In this document: in pieces, positions 25,109 through 32,998 of the stretch
How the letters are laid out: each line of letters begins with the position of its first letter
How positions within the stretch are numbered: position 1 is the stretch's first letter
Origin: JBKEAJ01 sp047972135
Lineage (GTDB): Bacteria; Bacteroidota; Bacteroidia; Bacteroidales; Prolixibacteraceae
Length of the DNA: 33,542 nucleotides
Direction: 5' to 3'
NCBI GenBank assembly: GCA_047972135.1
Contig: JBKEAJ010000132.1
Location: 1 to 33,542 of the forward strand
Translations under genes and position numbers: made by a program
The notes under the pieces: model-generated
The model's database searches: none
What the model was told of the DNA's origin: nothing
Seen by the model: the letters and a program-made list of their open reading frames with translations, nothing else

Positions 25109-26428
25109 CTATAGGGAATTCATTATTATCTGCTCATAAAGCTCCTGCTTTGCGCTTATCTGCTTTGGCTCGCCTTTCGCTTGTGCGATGGTGCTGAGGT
25201 CTTCTATGCTCAATTCGCCTTTTTCAAACTTCGACCCGTCGCCAATGTCAAAACTAGCATAACGCTCTTTGCGTAATTCGCTGTACTTTGTGTTATTCAG
25301 AATATTATCTGCACAGATAAGACCTCTCGCAAAGGCATCCATACCGGCAATGTGGGCAATGAATTTATCTTCTAAATCTGTAGAATTTCTTCTTACTTTA
25401 GCATCAAAATTAATTCCTCCTGTCTTTAATCCGCCTCCTTGAAGAAATACTAACATTGCTTCTGTAATTTCATAAAGATTTATAGGAAATTGGTCTGTGT
25501 CCCAACCATTTTGGTAGTCGCCCCTATTGGCATCGATGCTACCAAGCATCCCATTGTCGACAGACACCTGCAATTCATGCTCAAAAGTGTGTCCTGCCAA
25601 TGTTGCATGGTTAACCTCTATGTTTAGTTTGAAGTCATTTTGTAATCCATATTTGTTTATGAAGCCCACACAAGTAGCCGCATCGTAGTCGTACTGATGC
25701 TTAGTAGGTTCCATAGGTTTTGGTTCTATTAAGAATGTGCCTCTAAATCCCTGACCACGAGCGTAATCTCTGCATTTTGTTAAGAACATTCCCATGTGGT
25801 CTAGCTCTCGATTCATATCGGTATTGAGCAGACTCATGTAGCCTTCTCTGCCACCCCAAAATACATAATTCTCGCCGCCTAGAGCGATTGTGGCATCTAT
25901 TGCAATTTTTGCTTGCGCTCCGGCGTATGCAAGCACGTCGAAGTTGGGATTGGTAGATGCTCCGTTCATGTATCTCGGATTACCAAATAGATTTGATGTC
26001 CCCCACAATAACTTTACACCAGTGTCTGCCTGTTTCTGCTTAGCATAGGCAACTATTTCTTGAATGCGCTTTTCAAACTCGCCAAGACTCGGAGCTTCGT
26101 CTACAATGTCGACATCATGAAAACAGTAGTATGGAACACCTAGTTTTGTCATAAACTCAAAGGCGGCATCCATCTTGTCCTTTGCTCTTGTCATTACATC
26201 CGAAGAACTGTCCCACTCAAAAACCTCTGTATTACGTCCAAAAGGGTCGCTACCTTTGGCATTGAAAGTGTGCCAATATGCCACTGCAAAACGTAGATGC
26301 TCTTTGAGAGTCTTGCCTCCCACTAACCTGCTCTCGTCATACCACTTGAAAGCTAGAGGGTTATCACTATTCTTGCCTTCGTACTTGATTTTATCAATCC
26401 CTTTAAAAAATGTCTTTCCTGAACTCAT
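25109..26428 (-). CDS. xylA: Xylose isomerase
   Basis: It converts D-xylose to D-xylulose in the cytoplasm. The 439-residue length fits class II xylose isomerases. Active-site signatures are YYCFHDVDI with the catalytic His104 and Asp107, FLIEPKPMEPTKHQYDYD with Glu235 and Lys237 (metal and substrate binding), and NIEVNHATLAGHTF. No signal peptide is present. The gene lies 7 bp after xylB and 22 bp before susC, which puts the catabolic and uptake functions in one transcription unit. Confidence 0.98.
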   Translation of the reverse strand: MSSGKTFFKGIDKIKYEGKNSDNPLAFKWYDESRLVGGKTLKEHLRFAVAYWHTFNAKGSDPFGRNTEVFEWDSSSDVMTRAKDKMDAAFEFMTKLGVPYYCFHDVDIVDEAPSLGEFEKRIQEIVAYAKQKQADTGVKLLWGTSNLFGNPRYMNGASTNPNFDVLAYAGAQAKIAIDATIALGGENYVFWGGREGYMSLLNTDMNRELDHMGMFLTKCRDYARGQGFRGTFLIEPKPMEPTKHQYDYDAATCVGFINKYGLQNDFKLNIEVNHATLAGHTFEHELQVSVDNGMLGSIDANRGDYQNGWDTDQFPINLYEITEAMLVFLQGGGLKTGGINFDAKVRRNSTDLEDKFIAHIAGMDAFARGLICADNILNNTKYSELRKERYASFDIGDGSKFEKGELSIEDLSTIAQAKGEPKQISAKQELYEQIIMNSL

Positions 26429-26435
26429 AATCTTT

Positions 26436-27920
26436 TTATTTTATATTGTTTTTCCAATTACTATATATTTCTTTGTATCTACTTGTTAGACTTGTGCTTG
26501 GCTCTATTCTTTCCAAACACTGTAGTCTCTCAAATGCCTCTGTTAGTGTATTATAATAGCCTGCACCGTAGGCTGCTCCTCGTGCTGCTCCCTCTGAGCC
26601 AGACGTGTTATAAAGCTCCAAAGTAGTGTTGGTAGTGTTGGCAAATATCTCTCTGAAAACAGGGCTTAAAAATAAATTGGCTTGCCCAGCACGTACTATC
26701 TTGCCATTGATGCCGACGCCTCGCATTATCTCAAATCCGTAGTTCATGGCAAAGACAATACCCTCACACGCCGCTCTTACTACATCCTCAGGCTGATGAA
26801 TGTTAAAATTCAGATTACTTATGCCCGAAAACGCCTCTTTGTTGTTGAATATCCTCTCCACACCGTTGCCAAAAGGATAGAATAAGAGTCCTTTACTGCC
26901 TGATTCACTCTTAGCTGACATTTCATTGAGCTTATAGTAGCTTATCATCTCCTTTTTATCGATGGACAATAGCCTTCTAAGCCATTGATACAGAATGCCT
27001 GAGCCATTGATGCAAACCAAAACACCATTGCTAGTGTGTGTGTCAGTATTATTTATGTGGAGGAATGTGTTAATCCGATTTTGCTCGTCGTAGGAATTTG
27101 AGGAGCTTACCCCGTAGATAACCGCCGAAGTCCCCGCAGTAGTTGCTATTTCACCCGCGTTTAGCACATTCAGTGAAAGTGCATTGTTGGCTTGGTCTCC
27201 AGCCCTATACGATACTACTGCATTGGCACACAATCCTAATTCCTTAGCAATATTCTTAGATATTACTGCATGCTTGCCAAACGATGCTACTACCTGTGGA
27301 ACTAAATCTGCCGACAAGTCCATTGCCGACAGTACTTCGTGGGCAAGCCGCTTTTCTTGGAAATGCCATAATGCGGCTTCCGATAATCCCGAAGTACTCG
27401 TCTGTGCTAAGCCCGTTAGTTTCATGGCTATGAAGTCGCCCGGTAGCATCATGTACTTTGCCTTATTGTAAATCTCAGGCTGATTGTCTTTCACCCATTT
27501 TAGCTTCGACGCAGTGAAATTGGCAGGACTCCCTAGTATCATATTCTGACATTCGCTGTGACCAATTTTGTCGTATGTTTTATCGCCTATCTGTGCAGCT
27601 CGGCTGTCGCACCAGATAATAGAACTTCTCACAGGCTCTAAATTGTTGTCAACCAACACCAAACCATGCATCTGATACGAAATACCAATACATTTTATTG
27701 ATGTTAAATCAACTTTAAACTTGTTTTTTAGAAGTACTAAACCATCCTTAAAATTCTGCCACCATTCGTACGGTTCTTGCTCTGCCCATCCATGCTGTGG
27801 CGCTTTTATAAGCATTTCATTTTCGGGTACTGATACAGTTGCAAGGCAATTGCCTGTCTCAATGTCCAAAACTGATAATTTTATTGATGAACTCCCTAAA
27901 TCTACTCCCAATGAATACAT
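26436..27920 (-). CDS. xylB: Xylulokinase (FGGY family)
   Basis: It phosphorylates D-xylulose to xylulose 5-phosphate, the entry point to the pentose phosphate pathway. The 494-residue protein opens with the phosphate-binding stretch SLGVDLGSSSIKLSV, has the xylulokinase motif GISYQMHGLV near residue 80, and carries the predicted catalytic Asp242 in YRAGDQANNAL, followed by the second phosphate motif TTAGTSAVIYG. It lies 17 bp after xylE and 7 bp before xylA. Confidence 0.97.
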   Translation of the reverse strand: MYSLGVDLGSSSIKLSVLDIETGNCLATVSVPENEMLIKAPQHGWAEQEPYEWWQNFKDGLVLLKNKFKVDLTSIKCIGISYQMHGLVLVDNNLEPVRSSIIWCDSRAAQIGDKTYDKIGHSECQNMILGSPANFTASKLKWVKDNQPEIYNKAKYMMLPGDFIAMKLTGLAQTSTSGLSEAALWHFQEKRLAHEVLSAMDLSADLVPQVVASFGKHAVISKNIAKELGLCANAVVSYRAGDQANNALSLNVLNAGEIATTAGTSAVIYGVSSSNSYDEQNRINTFLHINNTDTHTSNGVLVCINGSGILYQWLRRLLSIDKKEMISYYKLNEMSAKSESGSKGLLFYPFGNGVERIFNNKEAFSGISNLNFNIHQPEDVVRAACEGIVFAMNYGFEIMRGVGINGKIVRAGQANLFLSPVFREIFANTTNTTLELYNTSGSEGAARGAAYGAGYYNTLTEAFERLQCLERIEPSTSLTSRYKEIYSNWKNNIK

Positions 27921-27937
27921 CTGTCCATGTTTTTAAA

Positions 27938-29359
27938 TTATTTTTTACTCCAAAGATTTTCCATCTCCTCCAAAGTCTTGCCTTTGGTTTCAGGCACCAT
28001 CTTCCACACAAAAATCAATGACAACATCGACATAAATCCGTATAAACAAAAAGTGAAACCACTACTAAATTCGTTGAGAGCAGGGAAAGTCGACGATACC
28101 AAATAGTTGGCAGCCCACTGTGCTACAACTGCCAATGCAACTGCTCCACTCCTTATCTTGTTGGGAAATATCTCCGATATTAGTACCCAGCACACCGGTC
28201 CCCACGACATCATAAAGGAAGCTGTGTAGACGATGATGAATACCAGAGTGCCAATGCCGATAATGTCTAAAAATGCTAAAGCTGATACTCCAAACATCCC
28301 CAATGCCATGCCTATGCTGCCAATCATTAGTAATTTCTTCCTGCCTATATTGTCGACAGTCATTATCGCTATAACAGTGAATATTACATTCACAATACCC
28401 ATCACTACAGTTTGCAACATCGATACGTCTTTTGCTACTCCCATACTCTCAAATATGCGTGGAGCATAATAAAGTATAACATTTATCCCTACAAACTGCT
28501 GAAATACAGATAGTAATATGCCGACAATGATAAGCACTATACCATATGAAAATAATCTTGACCTCTTGTCAGACTCTTGTCTAGCACGGAACATCGACGA
28601 TTTTATATCTGCCAATACTGCTGCTGCCCTAGATTTGCCCCCTATCTTGCTGAGTATCTTGAGAGATTTGTCGTCTTTTCCTCTGAAAACTAAATAACGG
28701 GGACTTTCAGGAACTAAGAATAACAGCAAACCAAATAATGCCGCAGGTATAGACTCCGACAAAAACATACGCCTCCAACCTATGCTGTTTATCCATTCGT
28801 CTGTTTTGCCCTTAGCAATACCCCAATTGACAAAATAAACAAGTAACATCCCAAAGATGATGGCAAATTGATTTAAGGATACTAAGCTTCCTCGCATATT
28901 CGCCGGTGCTATCTCTCCTATATACATCGGACAAACTGCTGATGCTAAGCCTACTCCGATACCCCCAATAATCCTATATATATTAAATGCTATTAAAACA
29001 TCAACAGAAGCTTCGCCTCGTGTGAAAAATAAAAGCTCGGGATATGCAGAGCCAATAGCAGATATGAAAAATAGGAAAGACGCTAGCATCAATGTAGGTT
29101 TGCGTCCTAAACGTGATGACAAGAGTCCCGAAAATGCTGCTCCTACAACGCAACCAATCAAAGCACTTGAAATTGTTGCACCGTGAATTAACTTACTGAA
29201 ACCCAATCCAACTGTCAGATAATTTTCGATAGACTTGTCTGCCCCAGATATTACTGCGGTATCGTAACCAAAAAGTAAACCTCCAAGAGTAGCTACTAAA
29301 GTTATCATCGTCACATAAGCGATATTTCCTTCATGTTTTATTTGCTCTTTATTGCTCAT
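27938..29359 (-). CDS. xylE: D-xylose:proton symporter, MFS sugar porter
   Basis: The 473-residue protein has twelve predicted membrane segments and all sugar-porter signatures: GGLLFGYDTAVISG in segment 1, SRLGRKPT in loop 2-3, VPESPRYL in the middle loop, QQFVGINVILYYAP in segment 7, DNIGRKKL in loop 8-9 and VPETKGKTLEE after segment 12. The xylAB neighbours make xylose the likely substrate; related porters carry arabinose, galactose or glucose. It is the first gene of the ten-gene minus-strand unit. Operator-like sites lie 41 bp and 136 bp upstream, between it and the divergent regulator. Confidence 0.93.
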   Translation of the reverse strand: MSNKEQIKHEGNIAYVTMITLVATLGGLLFGYDTAVISGADKSIENYLTVGLGFSKLIHGATISSALIGCVVGAAFSGLLSSRLGRKPTLMLASFLFFISAIGSAYPELLFFTRGEASVDVLIAFNIYRIIGGIGVGLASAVCPMYIGEIAPANMRGSLVSLNQFAIIFGMLLVYFVNWGIAKGKTDEWINSIGWRRMFLSESIPAALFGLLLFLVPESPRYLVFRGKDDKSLKILSKIGGKSRAAAVLADIKSSMFRARQESDKRSRLFSYGIVLIIVGILLSVFQQFVGINVILYYAPRIFESMGVAKDVSMLQTVVMGIVNVIFTVIAIMTVDNIGRKKLLMIGSIGMALGMFGVSALAFLDIIGIGTLVFIIVYTASFMMSWGPVCWVLISEIFPNKIRSGAVALAVVAQWAANYLVSSTFPALNEFSSGFTFCLYGFMSMLSLIFVWKMVPETKGKTLEEMENLWSKK

Positions 29360-29399
29360 AATAAGTATTTTACTATATTAGCTTGCTAATTGTCATTCT

Positions 29400-29416
29400 G
29401 ACCATTTCTTATGGTA
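29400..29416. promoter_or_regulatory. Putative regulator operator O1, proximal to xylE
   Basis: GACCATTTCTTATGGTA is an imperfect 7-3-7 inverted repeat (ACCAT / ATGGT matched). With its flanks it aligns over about 24 bases with the site at 29495-29511: both have TGACCAT, four variable bases, TATGGT, one variable base and GTTTTGA. It is 41 bp from the xylE start, a position suited to repression. Confidence 0.6.
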
Positions 29417-29494
29417 GTTTTGACCACAATGATATATATTAAATTAATATCCACAAAACATTTTACTAAGAATTTGAAGTTAAAAATTCATAAT

Positions 29495-29511
29495 GACCAT
29501 AAGATATGGTC
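29495..29511. promoter_or_regulatory. Putative regulator operator O2
   Basis: GACCATA-AGA-TATGGTC is a perfect inverted repeat with 7-bp arms and a 3-bp spacer. It is 136 bp from xylE and 130 bp from the regulator start, and 20 bp upstream of a TAnnTTTG element that may serve the regulator gene. A half-site TATGGTAGTT recurs at 29616-29625, close to the regulator ATG. Confidence 0.65.
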
Positions 29512-29530
29512 GTTTTGAATATATTTATAC

Positions 29531-29538
29531 TACTTTTG
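29531..29538 (+). promoter_or_regulatory. Possible -7 promoter element for the Nudix regulator
   Basis: TACTTTTG fits the Bacteroides TAnnTTTG consensus. The nearest upstream TTTG (29514-29517) is only 13 bp away, closer than the usual 19-21, so the promoter is tentative. Confidence 0.3.
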
Positions 29539-29558
29539 AACGACCGAATAGAAACATT

Positions 29559-29605
29559 GTTTAATCGTTGAATTGTTTAAGGTGTAATTGTGAGGAGCTT
29601 GCGAC
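29559..29605 (+). repeat. Degenerate, inverted copy of the intergenic repeat module
   Basis: GTTTAATCGTTGAATTGTTTAAGG (29559-29582) differs at one base from the complement of the stretch near 12875-12900. TGAGGAGCTTGCGAC (29591-29605) matches the complement of the copy-2 right half. The sequence between these two parts and the rest of the palindrome have been lost. Relative to the other copies it faces the opposite way. Confidence 0.6.
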
Positions 29606-29640
29606 TATCTGAAAATATGGTAGTTATCAAATAGAAATAA

Positions 29641-30357
29641 ATGAATAAACATATAGAAAGAGAAGCAAGAAAGTCGCAAGACAATCTTGTTGTCAATGCG
29701 ATTACCATCGATTGTGTGATTTTTGGCTTCGATGATAATAAACTCGAAGTCTTGTTAGTAAAGCATGGCGAGGGAATTAGAAAAGGTAAATGGGGTCTGC
29801 CCGGTGGATGGTTAAAAGAGGAGGAAGGTATTGACAGTGCGGCAAATAGACTGCTCAAAGAATTGACAGGCATTGATAATTTGTATCTTGAGCAATTGAA
29901 AGCCTTTGGTGAACCCGACAGATTTCCGCTAGGCAGGGTTATTACCATCGGCTATTATGCTCTGATAAAAAAGACTGACTACAATATAAAAGCCGGATAT
30001 ACTGCGTCGGACGCTCGTTGGTGTGCTCCCGAAGATGTTGGCAAATTAATATATGATCATAATGACATATTAAATTATAGTATTGAATATCTGAGAAGAA
30101 GAGTGCGCCACGAACCTATTGGATTTAACCTACTGCCAGAGAAATTCACTCTGTTTCAGTTGATGCATCTTTACCAAAATATTTTGGGTGTCACTTTGGA
30201 TAAATCTAACTTCAGAAGAAAAATTCTTAGAATGAAACTGCTTATCGATTTGGGAGAAAAGGAACGATGTGTGTCACATAGAGCTGCCAAACTTTTTCAG
30301 TTTGACCCCAAAAGATATAAAGAACTCACAAAGCAAGGCTTTAACTTTGAGGTGTAG
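29641..30357 (+). CDS. xylR: Nudix-family sugar regulator (XylR/AraR/NrtR-like)
   Basis: The 238-residue protein has an N-terminal Nudix domain (about 15-145) and a C-terminal winged-helix DNA-binding region (about 155-238), the layout of the NrtR/AraR group of repressors. The Nudix box (Gx5Ex7REUxEExGU) is present but altered: Gly56, Glu62, Arg70 and Gly77 remain, while the first glutamate after Arg is Leu71 and the last is Leu75. Loss of these metal-binding residues argues for ligand sensing without hydrolysis. A Nudix regulator beside xylose genes is known in Bacteroides thetaiotaomicron. The gene is divergent from xylE, with operator-like repeats between them. The ligand is inferred to be xylose or a derivative; the symbol rests on context. 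Confidence 0.85.
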   Translation: MNKHIEREARKSQDNLVVNAITIDCVIFGFDDNKLEVLLVKHGEGIRKGKWGLPGGWLKEEEGIDSAANRLLKELTGIDNLYLEQLKAFGEPDRFPLGRVITIGYYALIKKTDYNIKAGYTASDARWCAPEDVGKLIYDHNDILNYSIEYLRRRVRHEPIGFNLLPEKFTLFQLMHLYQNILGVTLDKSNFRRKILRMKLLIDLGEKERCVSHRAAKLFQFDPKRYKELTKQGFNFEV

Positions 30358-30450
30358 ACCAGGGCAAACGCATCTAATTTCTCAATATCTTGAGTAGATA
30401 CTCATTGTTAACAGGGAACAGTGGTCAGTGACGAGTGGTCAGTGGTAAGC

Positions 30451-30527
30451 CGTCATTGCGAGCGTCAGCGTGGCAATCTGTTCTTTGTGGGTAGAGATTG
30501 CTTCGTCACCAGCTCCTCGCAATGACG
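30451..30527. repeat. REP-like palindromic element, copy 4
   Basis: Same 77-bp element and orientation as copies 1-3 (CGTCATTGCGAG ... CTCGCAATGACG, inner GCAATCT / AGATTGC), here between the convergent ends of the regulator and the DUF3472 gene, where it could also help end transcription. Just before it, the 11-mer AGTGGTCAGTG occurs twice (30420-30430 and 30434-30444). Confidence 0.85.
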
Positions 30528-30578
30528 TTCATTTATTCAGTTGTTATCATCATCTAATTACCACATTAACTAACTATC

Positions 30579-31877
30579 CTATTTACTTGGCAATGCTCTG
30601 AAATTTATTATAGGCTGACCTGACGACGTAGGCTTGCGAGTAAAAGCTGCACCATACTCCGTGTTATTGTCAAAGAATCCACAGTTTTTCAACATAAAAC
30701 ATTTTTTGTCCTTCGTCAATCCTCCATAATAATCATCACGACGTTTTGCCTTTGCCGTTGCATCGTAAGTAAATTTTGCGTCCGGGAGCTCAATCCAATC
30801 ACCATTTTCTGTTATTACCCATTGATTGCCAAACTCAACTTCCCTTGTGATATAACCCTGCGAGGGAATAAAATTCTCAAGAAATGAATGCGGACGTGTG
30901 TACCATGTTACTTTCTGCGGACGAGAGAATGAAGCTATCAACCGCCAATCTTTCTGCGTAGGGTCGAAAAACCACGAGGTGTACACTGTCGCTCCTTCCC
31001 TATTTTCGTCTGGATGTATGCGTGTGAGAAAACGATATGTCTTACCAGCTTCCCACGAATAGCGCAAAAAGCTCTGTCCGCCCGAACCCTCACCGCCAAA
31101 GTCCTTGGCTACAACGTCTTTGCCTTTTGCCAATAGATGAACCTCTGCCTCTTCGGGAATTTCATTGGGATTGTCAGTTTTATGCGGACTCCATACCGAA
31201 AACAAAATCCTGCGCTCGATGTCTGAATTAACCTGAATGCCACAATATCCCTCGTCAAAACCGTTGACCATGTAATAGGAACCGGTTACATCCTCCCCTT
31301 CAGGAACTGTAACTTCGTTGTAAAAATATTCAATATTGCCTGTCGACTCAGGCACTTGATACGATAAATGTACCGAGGGACCACGCTTGCCAAAATAAAA
31401 ATTCTTTGGCTCTCGGACAAAAGTCAGTGGCTCTTGTGCTGCCTCGCCATCTATTACAATGTCTGAAATATCGGCAAAAACTTCGCCTTCCCGAGATATG
31501 CCCTTAAAATCAAGCTGTATGTATTTATTTTTTGATGCTTTCACAGTGCCAAGCGGAATTAGCTCCCACGAGGACTTGTCGACAGTAAGTGTATAGGATG
31601 TTTTCCCATTAACTAAGACTTCTATTTTTGAAGTACCTTTTGGACTTTTAGCCTTTATAGAAATAGAGAGCGTACCGCTGTTTCCGACTTTAAACCACGC
31701 ACTTGGCACGGCATTCGCATCGTCCCACTTTGCTATCCCCTCTTTTGATATTTCTACATTTCCAGCTTTAGTGCTGATATAGGCATTGCCTCCAAGCGGA
31801 ATACTCACAGGCTCGCCTGCAAAAAGATGAGCAGCAAAGCTCATAACTGTCAAAAGTGATAAAAATAGATACTTCAT
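30579..31877 (-). CDS. Secreted DUF5077/DUF3472 protein
   Basis: The 432-residue protein has a signal peptide (FLSLLTVMSFAAHLFAGEP). The N-terminal part (about 22-150) looks like the beta-sandwich DUF5077 domain, and the remainder (about 165-425) matches DUF3472, with VHLSYQVPE, GYCGIQVNS, RRILFSVWSP and the SWFFDPTQKDWRLIASF region. These domains occur together in Bacteroidota polysaccharide and mucin-related loci; their biochemical role is not established. The gene lies 44 bp after the phosphatase lipoprotein gene and probably forms one unit with it and the sulfatase. Confidence 0.8.
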   Translation of the reverse strand: MKYLFLSLLTVMSFAAHLFAGEPVSIPLGGNAYISTKAGNVEISKEGIAKWDDANAVPSAWFKVGNSGTLSISIKAKSPKGTSKIEVLVNGKTSYTLTVDKSSWELIPLGTVKASKNKYIQLDFKGISREGEVFADISDIVIDGEAAQEPLTFVREPKNFYFGKRGPSVHLSYQVPESTGNIEYFYNEVTVPEGEDVTGSYYMVNGFDEGYCGIQVNSDIERRILFSVWSPHKTDNPNEIPEEAEVHLLAKGKDVVAKDFGGEGSGGQSFLRYSWEAGKTYRFLTRIHPDENREGATVYTSWFFDPTQKDWRLIASFSRPQKVTWYTRPHSFLENFIPSQGYITREVEFGNQWVITENGDWIELPDAKFTYDATAKAKRRDDYYGGLTKDKKCFMLKNCGFFDNNTEYGAAFTRKPTSSGQPIINFRALPSK

Positions 31878-31921
31878 TTTATTTTATTTTTAGATTTTCG
31901 GATTTCCTGTCAAATTAGATA

Positions 31922-32944
31922 TCAAGGATAAACAACTTTCCAATCAGTTTTCATGTCTACTAAACACCATTTTTTTGCAAGAGCCTCATCTAAGCCTTTG
32001 TCCAAAGCTCCCATGAGAGCTTCACGCCCATATTCAAATTCTCGCTCGGCATCCGTATGATGTACATATAGCTGAAAACTCCTGTATTTGTTGGCATCTG
32101 TATATTGAAGCATTTGCAAGTCGCCGTCGGAGTTGCCACACGCAAAAACCGGACGACGACCAATAAAGCGGTCGATGGCTACAGGCTTTGCTTCCTTGTC
32201 GTCGTAAAACTCAATCTTAGGCTTTCTGTTGATTCTTGCTTGTCCGTCGGCATAATCAAACTCTGCATCGAAATAAGTCCCGATAATCTGATTGCGAGGA
32301 ATGCCGTACACCTCCTCTGCCCATGCACGCATGAAGGTTGCTCCGCCTCCCGAAACTATGAAGGTCTTAAAGTTGTTTGCTCGCAGATAGTCCAATAGCT
32401 CAAGCATTGGCTGATAGACCAAATCGGTGTAAAGCCTTTGTTTGACAGGATGTTTTGCAGTGTCGATCCATGCTCTGACAGCTTGGGTAAATTCTTCAGA
32501 GCTCATACCTGCATGTGTGTCTATCATTATTTGCAATGCCTTTTGTCCCTGCGATAACAGCGATTTCATGTCGCCTGCTATTGCCGACTTATATGGCTCG
32601 ACATTTATCCATTCGGGATGATCCTTTGCCATGCGTTTTATCTCATCTATGGCAAAATACAGCTGAGAAGCTATAGGTTGTTCCGACCAAAGTGTGCCAT
32701 CGTTGTCGAAAGTCGCTATACGGTCGGCAATAGGAATGAAATTTTCACTCTGAGGATTGGTAACATCCTCTACATAGTTCATTATTTGCTGCTTAGTCCT
32801 GTCGCTCCACGACGAGAGGTAAGTTTTTTCTGCTTGTTCGCCACACGAGCCACTGTTACAGCAAGATTTGTTTTCGGATGGTTTACACGCTGTTAGTACA
32901 AGTGCCAATATTAGTAACCCACTAAATTTTCTTAGTTTTCTCAT
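31922..32944 (-). CDS. HAD-superfamily phosphatase, lipoprotein
   Basis: The 340-residue protein carries the four HAD motifs: IATFDNDGTLW (nucleophile Asp80, acid Asp82), FIVSGGG (Ser198), a lysine in the RKPK segment (241 or 243) and ACGNSDGDLQML (Asp273, Asp275). It resembles phosphoserine-phosphatase-like enzymes but has an export signal with a lipobox (LVLTAC, Cys20), so it acts outside the cytoplasm. A cysteine cluster (SCCNSGSCG, residues 27-35) directly follows the lipid anchor and is unusual. It lies 54 bp after the sulfatase gene. The substrate is unknown; a phosphorylated sugar or scavenging of phosphate are possibilities. Confidence 0.85.
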   Translation of the reverse strand: MRKLRKFSGLLILALVLTACKPSENKSCCNSGSCGEQAEKTYLSSWSDRTKQQIMNYVEDVTNPQSENFIPIADRIATFDNDGTLWSEQPIASQLYFAIDEIKRMAKDHPEWINVEPYKSAIAGDMKSLLSQGQKALQIMIDTHAGMSSEEFTQAVRAWIDTAKHPVKQRLYTDLVYQPMLELLDYLRANNFKTFIVSGGGATFMRAWAEEVYGIPRNQIIGTYFDAEFDYADGQARINRKPKIEFYDDKEAKPVAIDRFIGRRPVFACGNSDGDLQMLQYTDANKYRSFQLYVHHTDAEREFEYGREALMGALDKGLDEALAKKWCLVDMKTDWKVVYP

Positions 32945-32998
32945 TTCTCAGTGTTAAATTTATTACAAGATAGTATAACAGATAAAGTCGTTCAATGT

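Noticed and set aside
29577..29948. Minus-strand open frame of 123 codons opposite the Nudix regulator
   Set aside because: It lies antisense to a well-supported gene, has low-complexity composition and no recognisable domain.
30381..30403. Overlapping small inverted repeats (CTCAA-TATC-TTGAG and GAGTA-GA-TACTC) after the regulator gene
   Set aside because: Stems are only 5 bp and no T-run follows, so I do not call a terminator.
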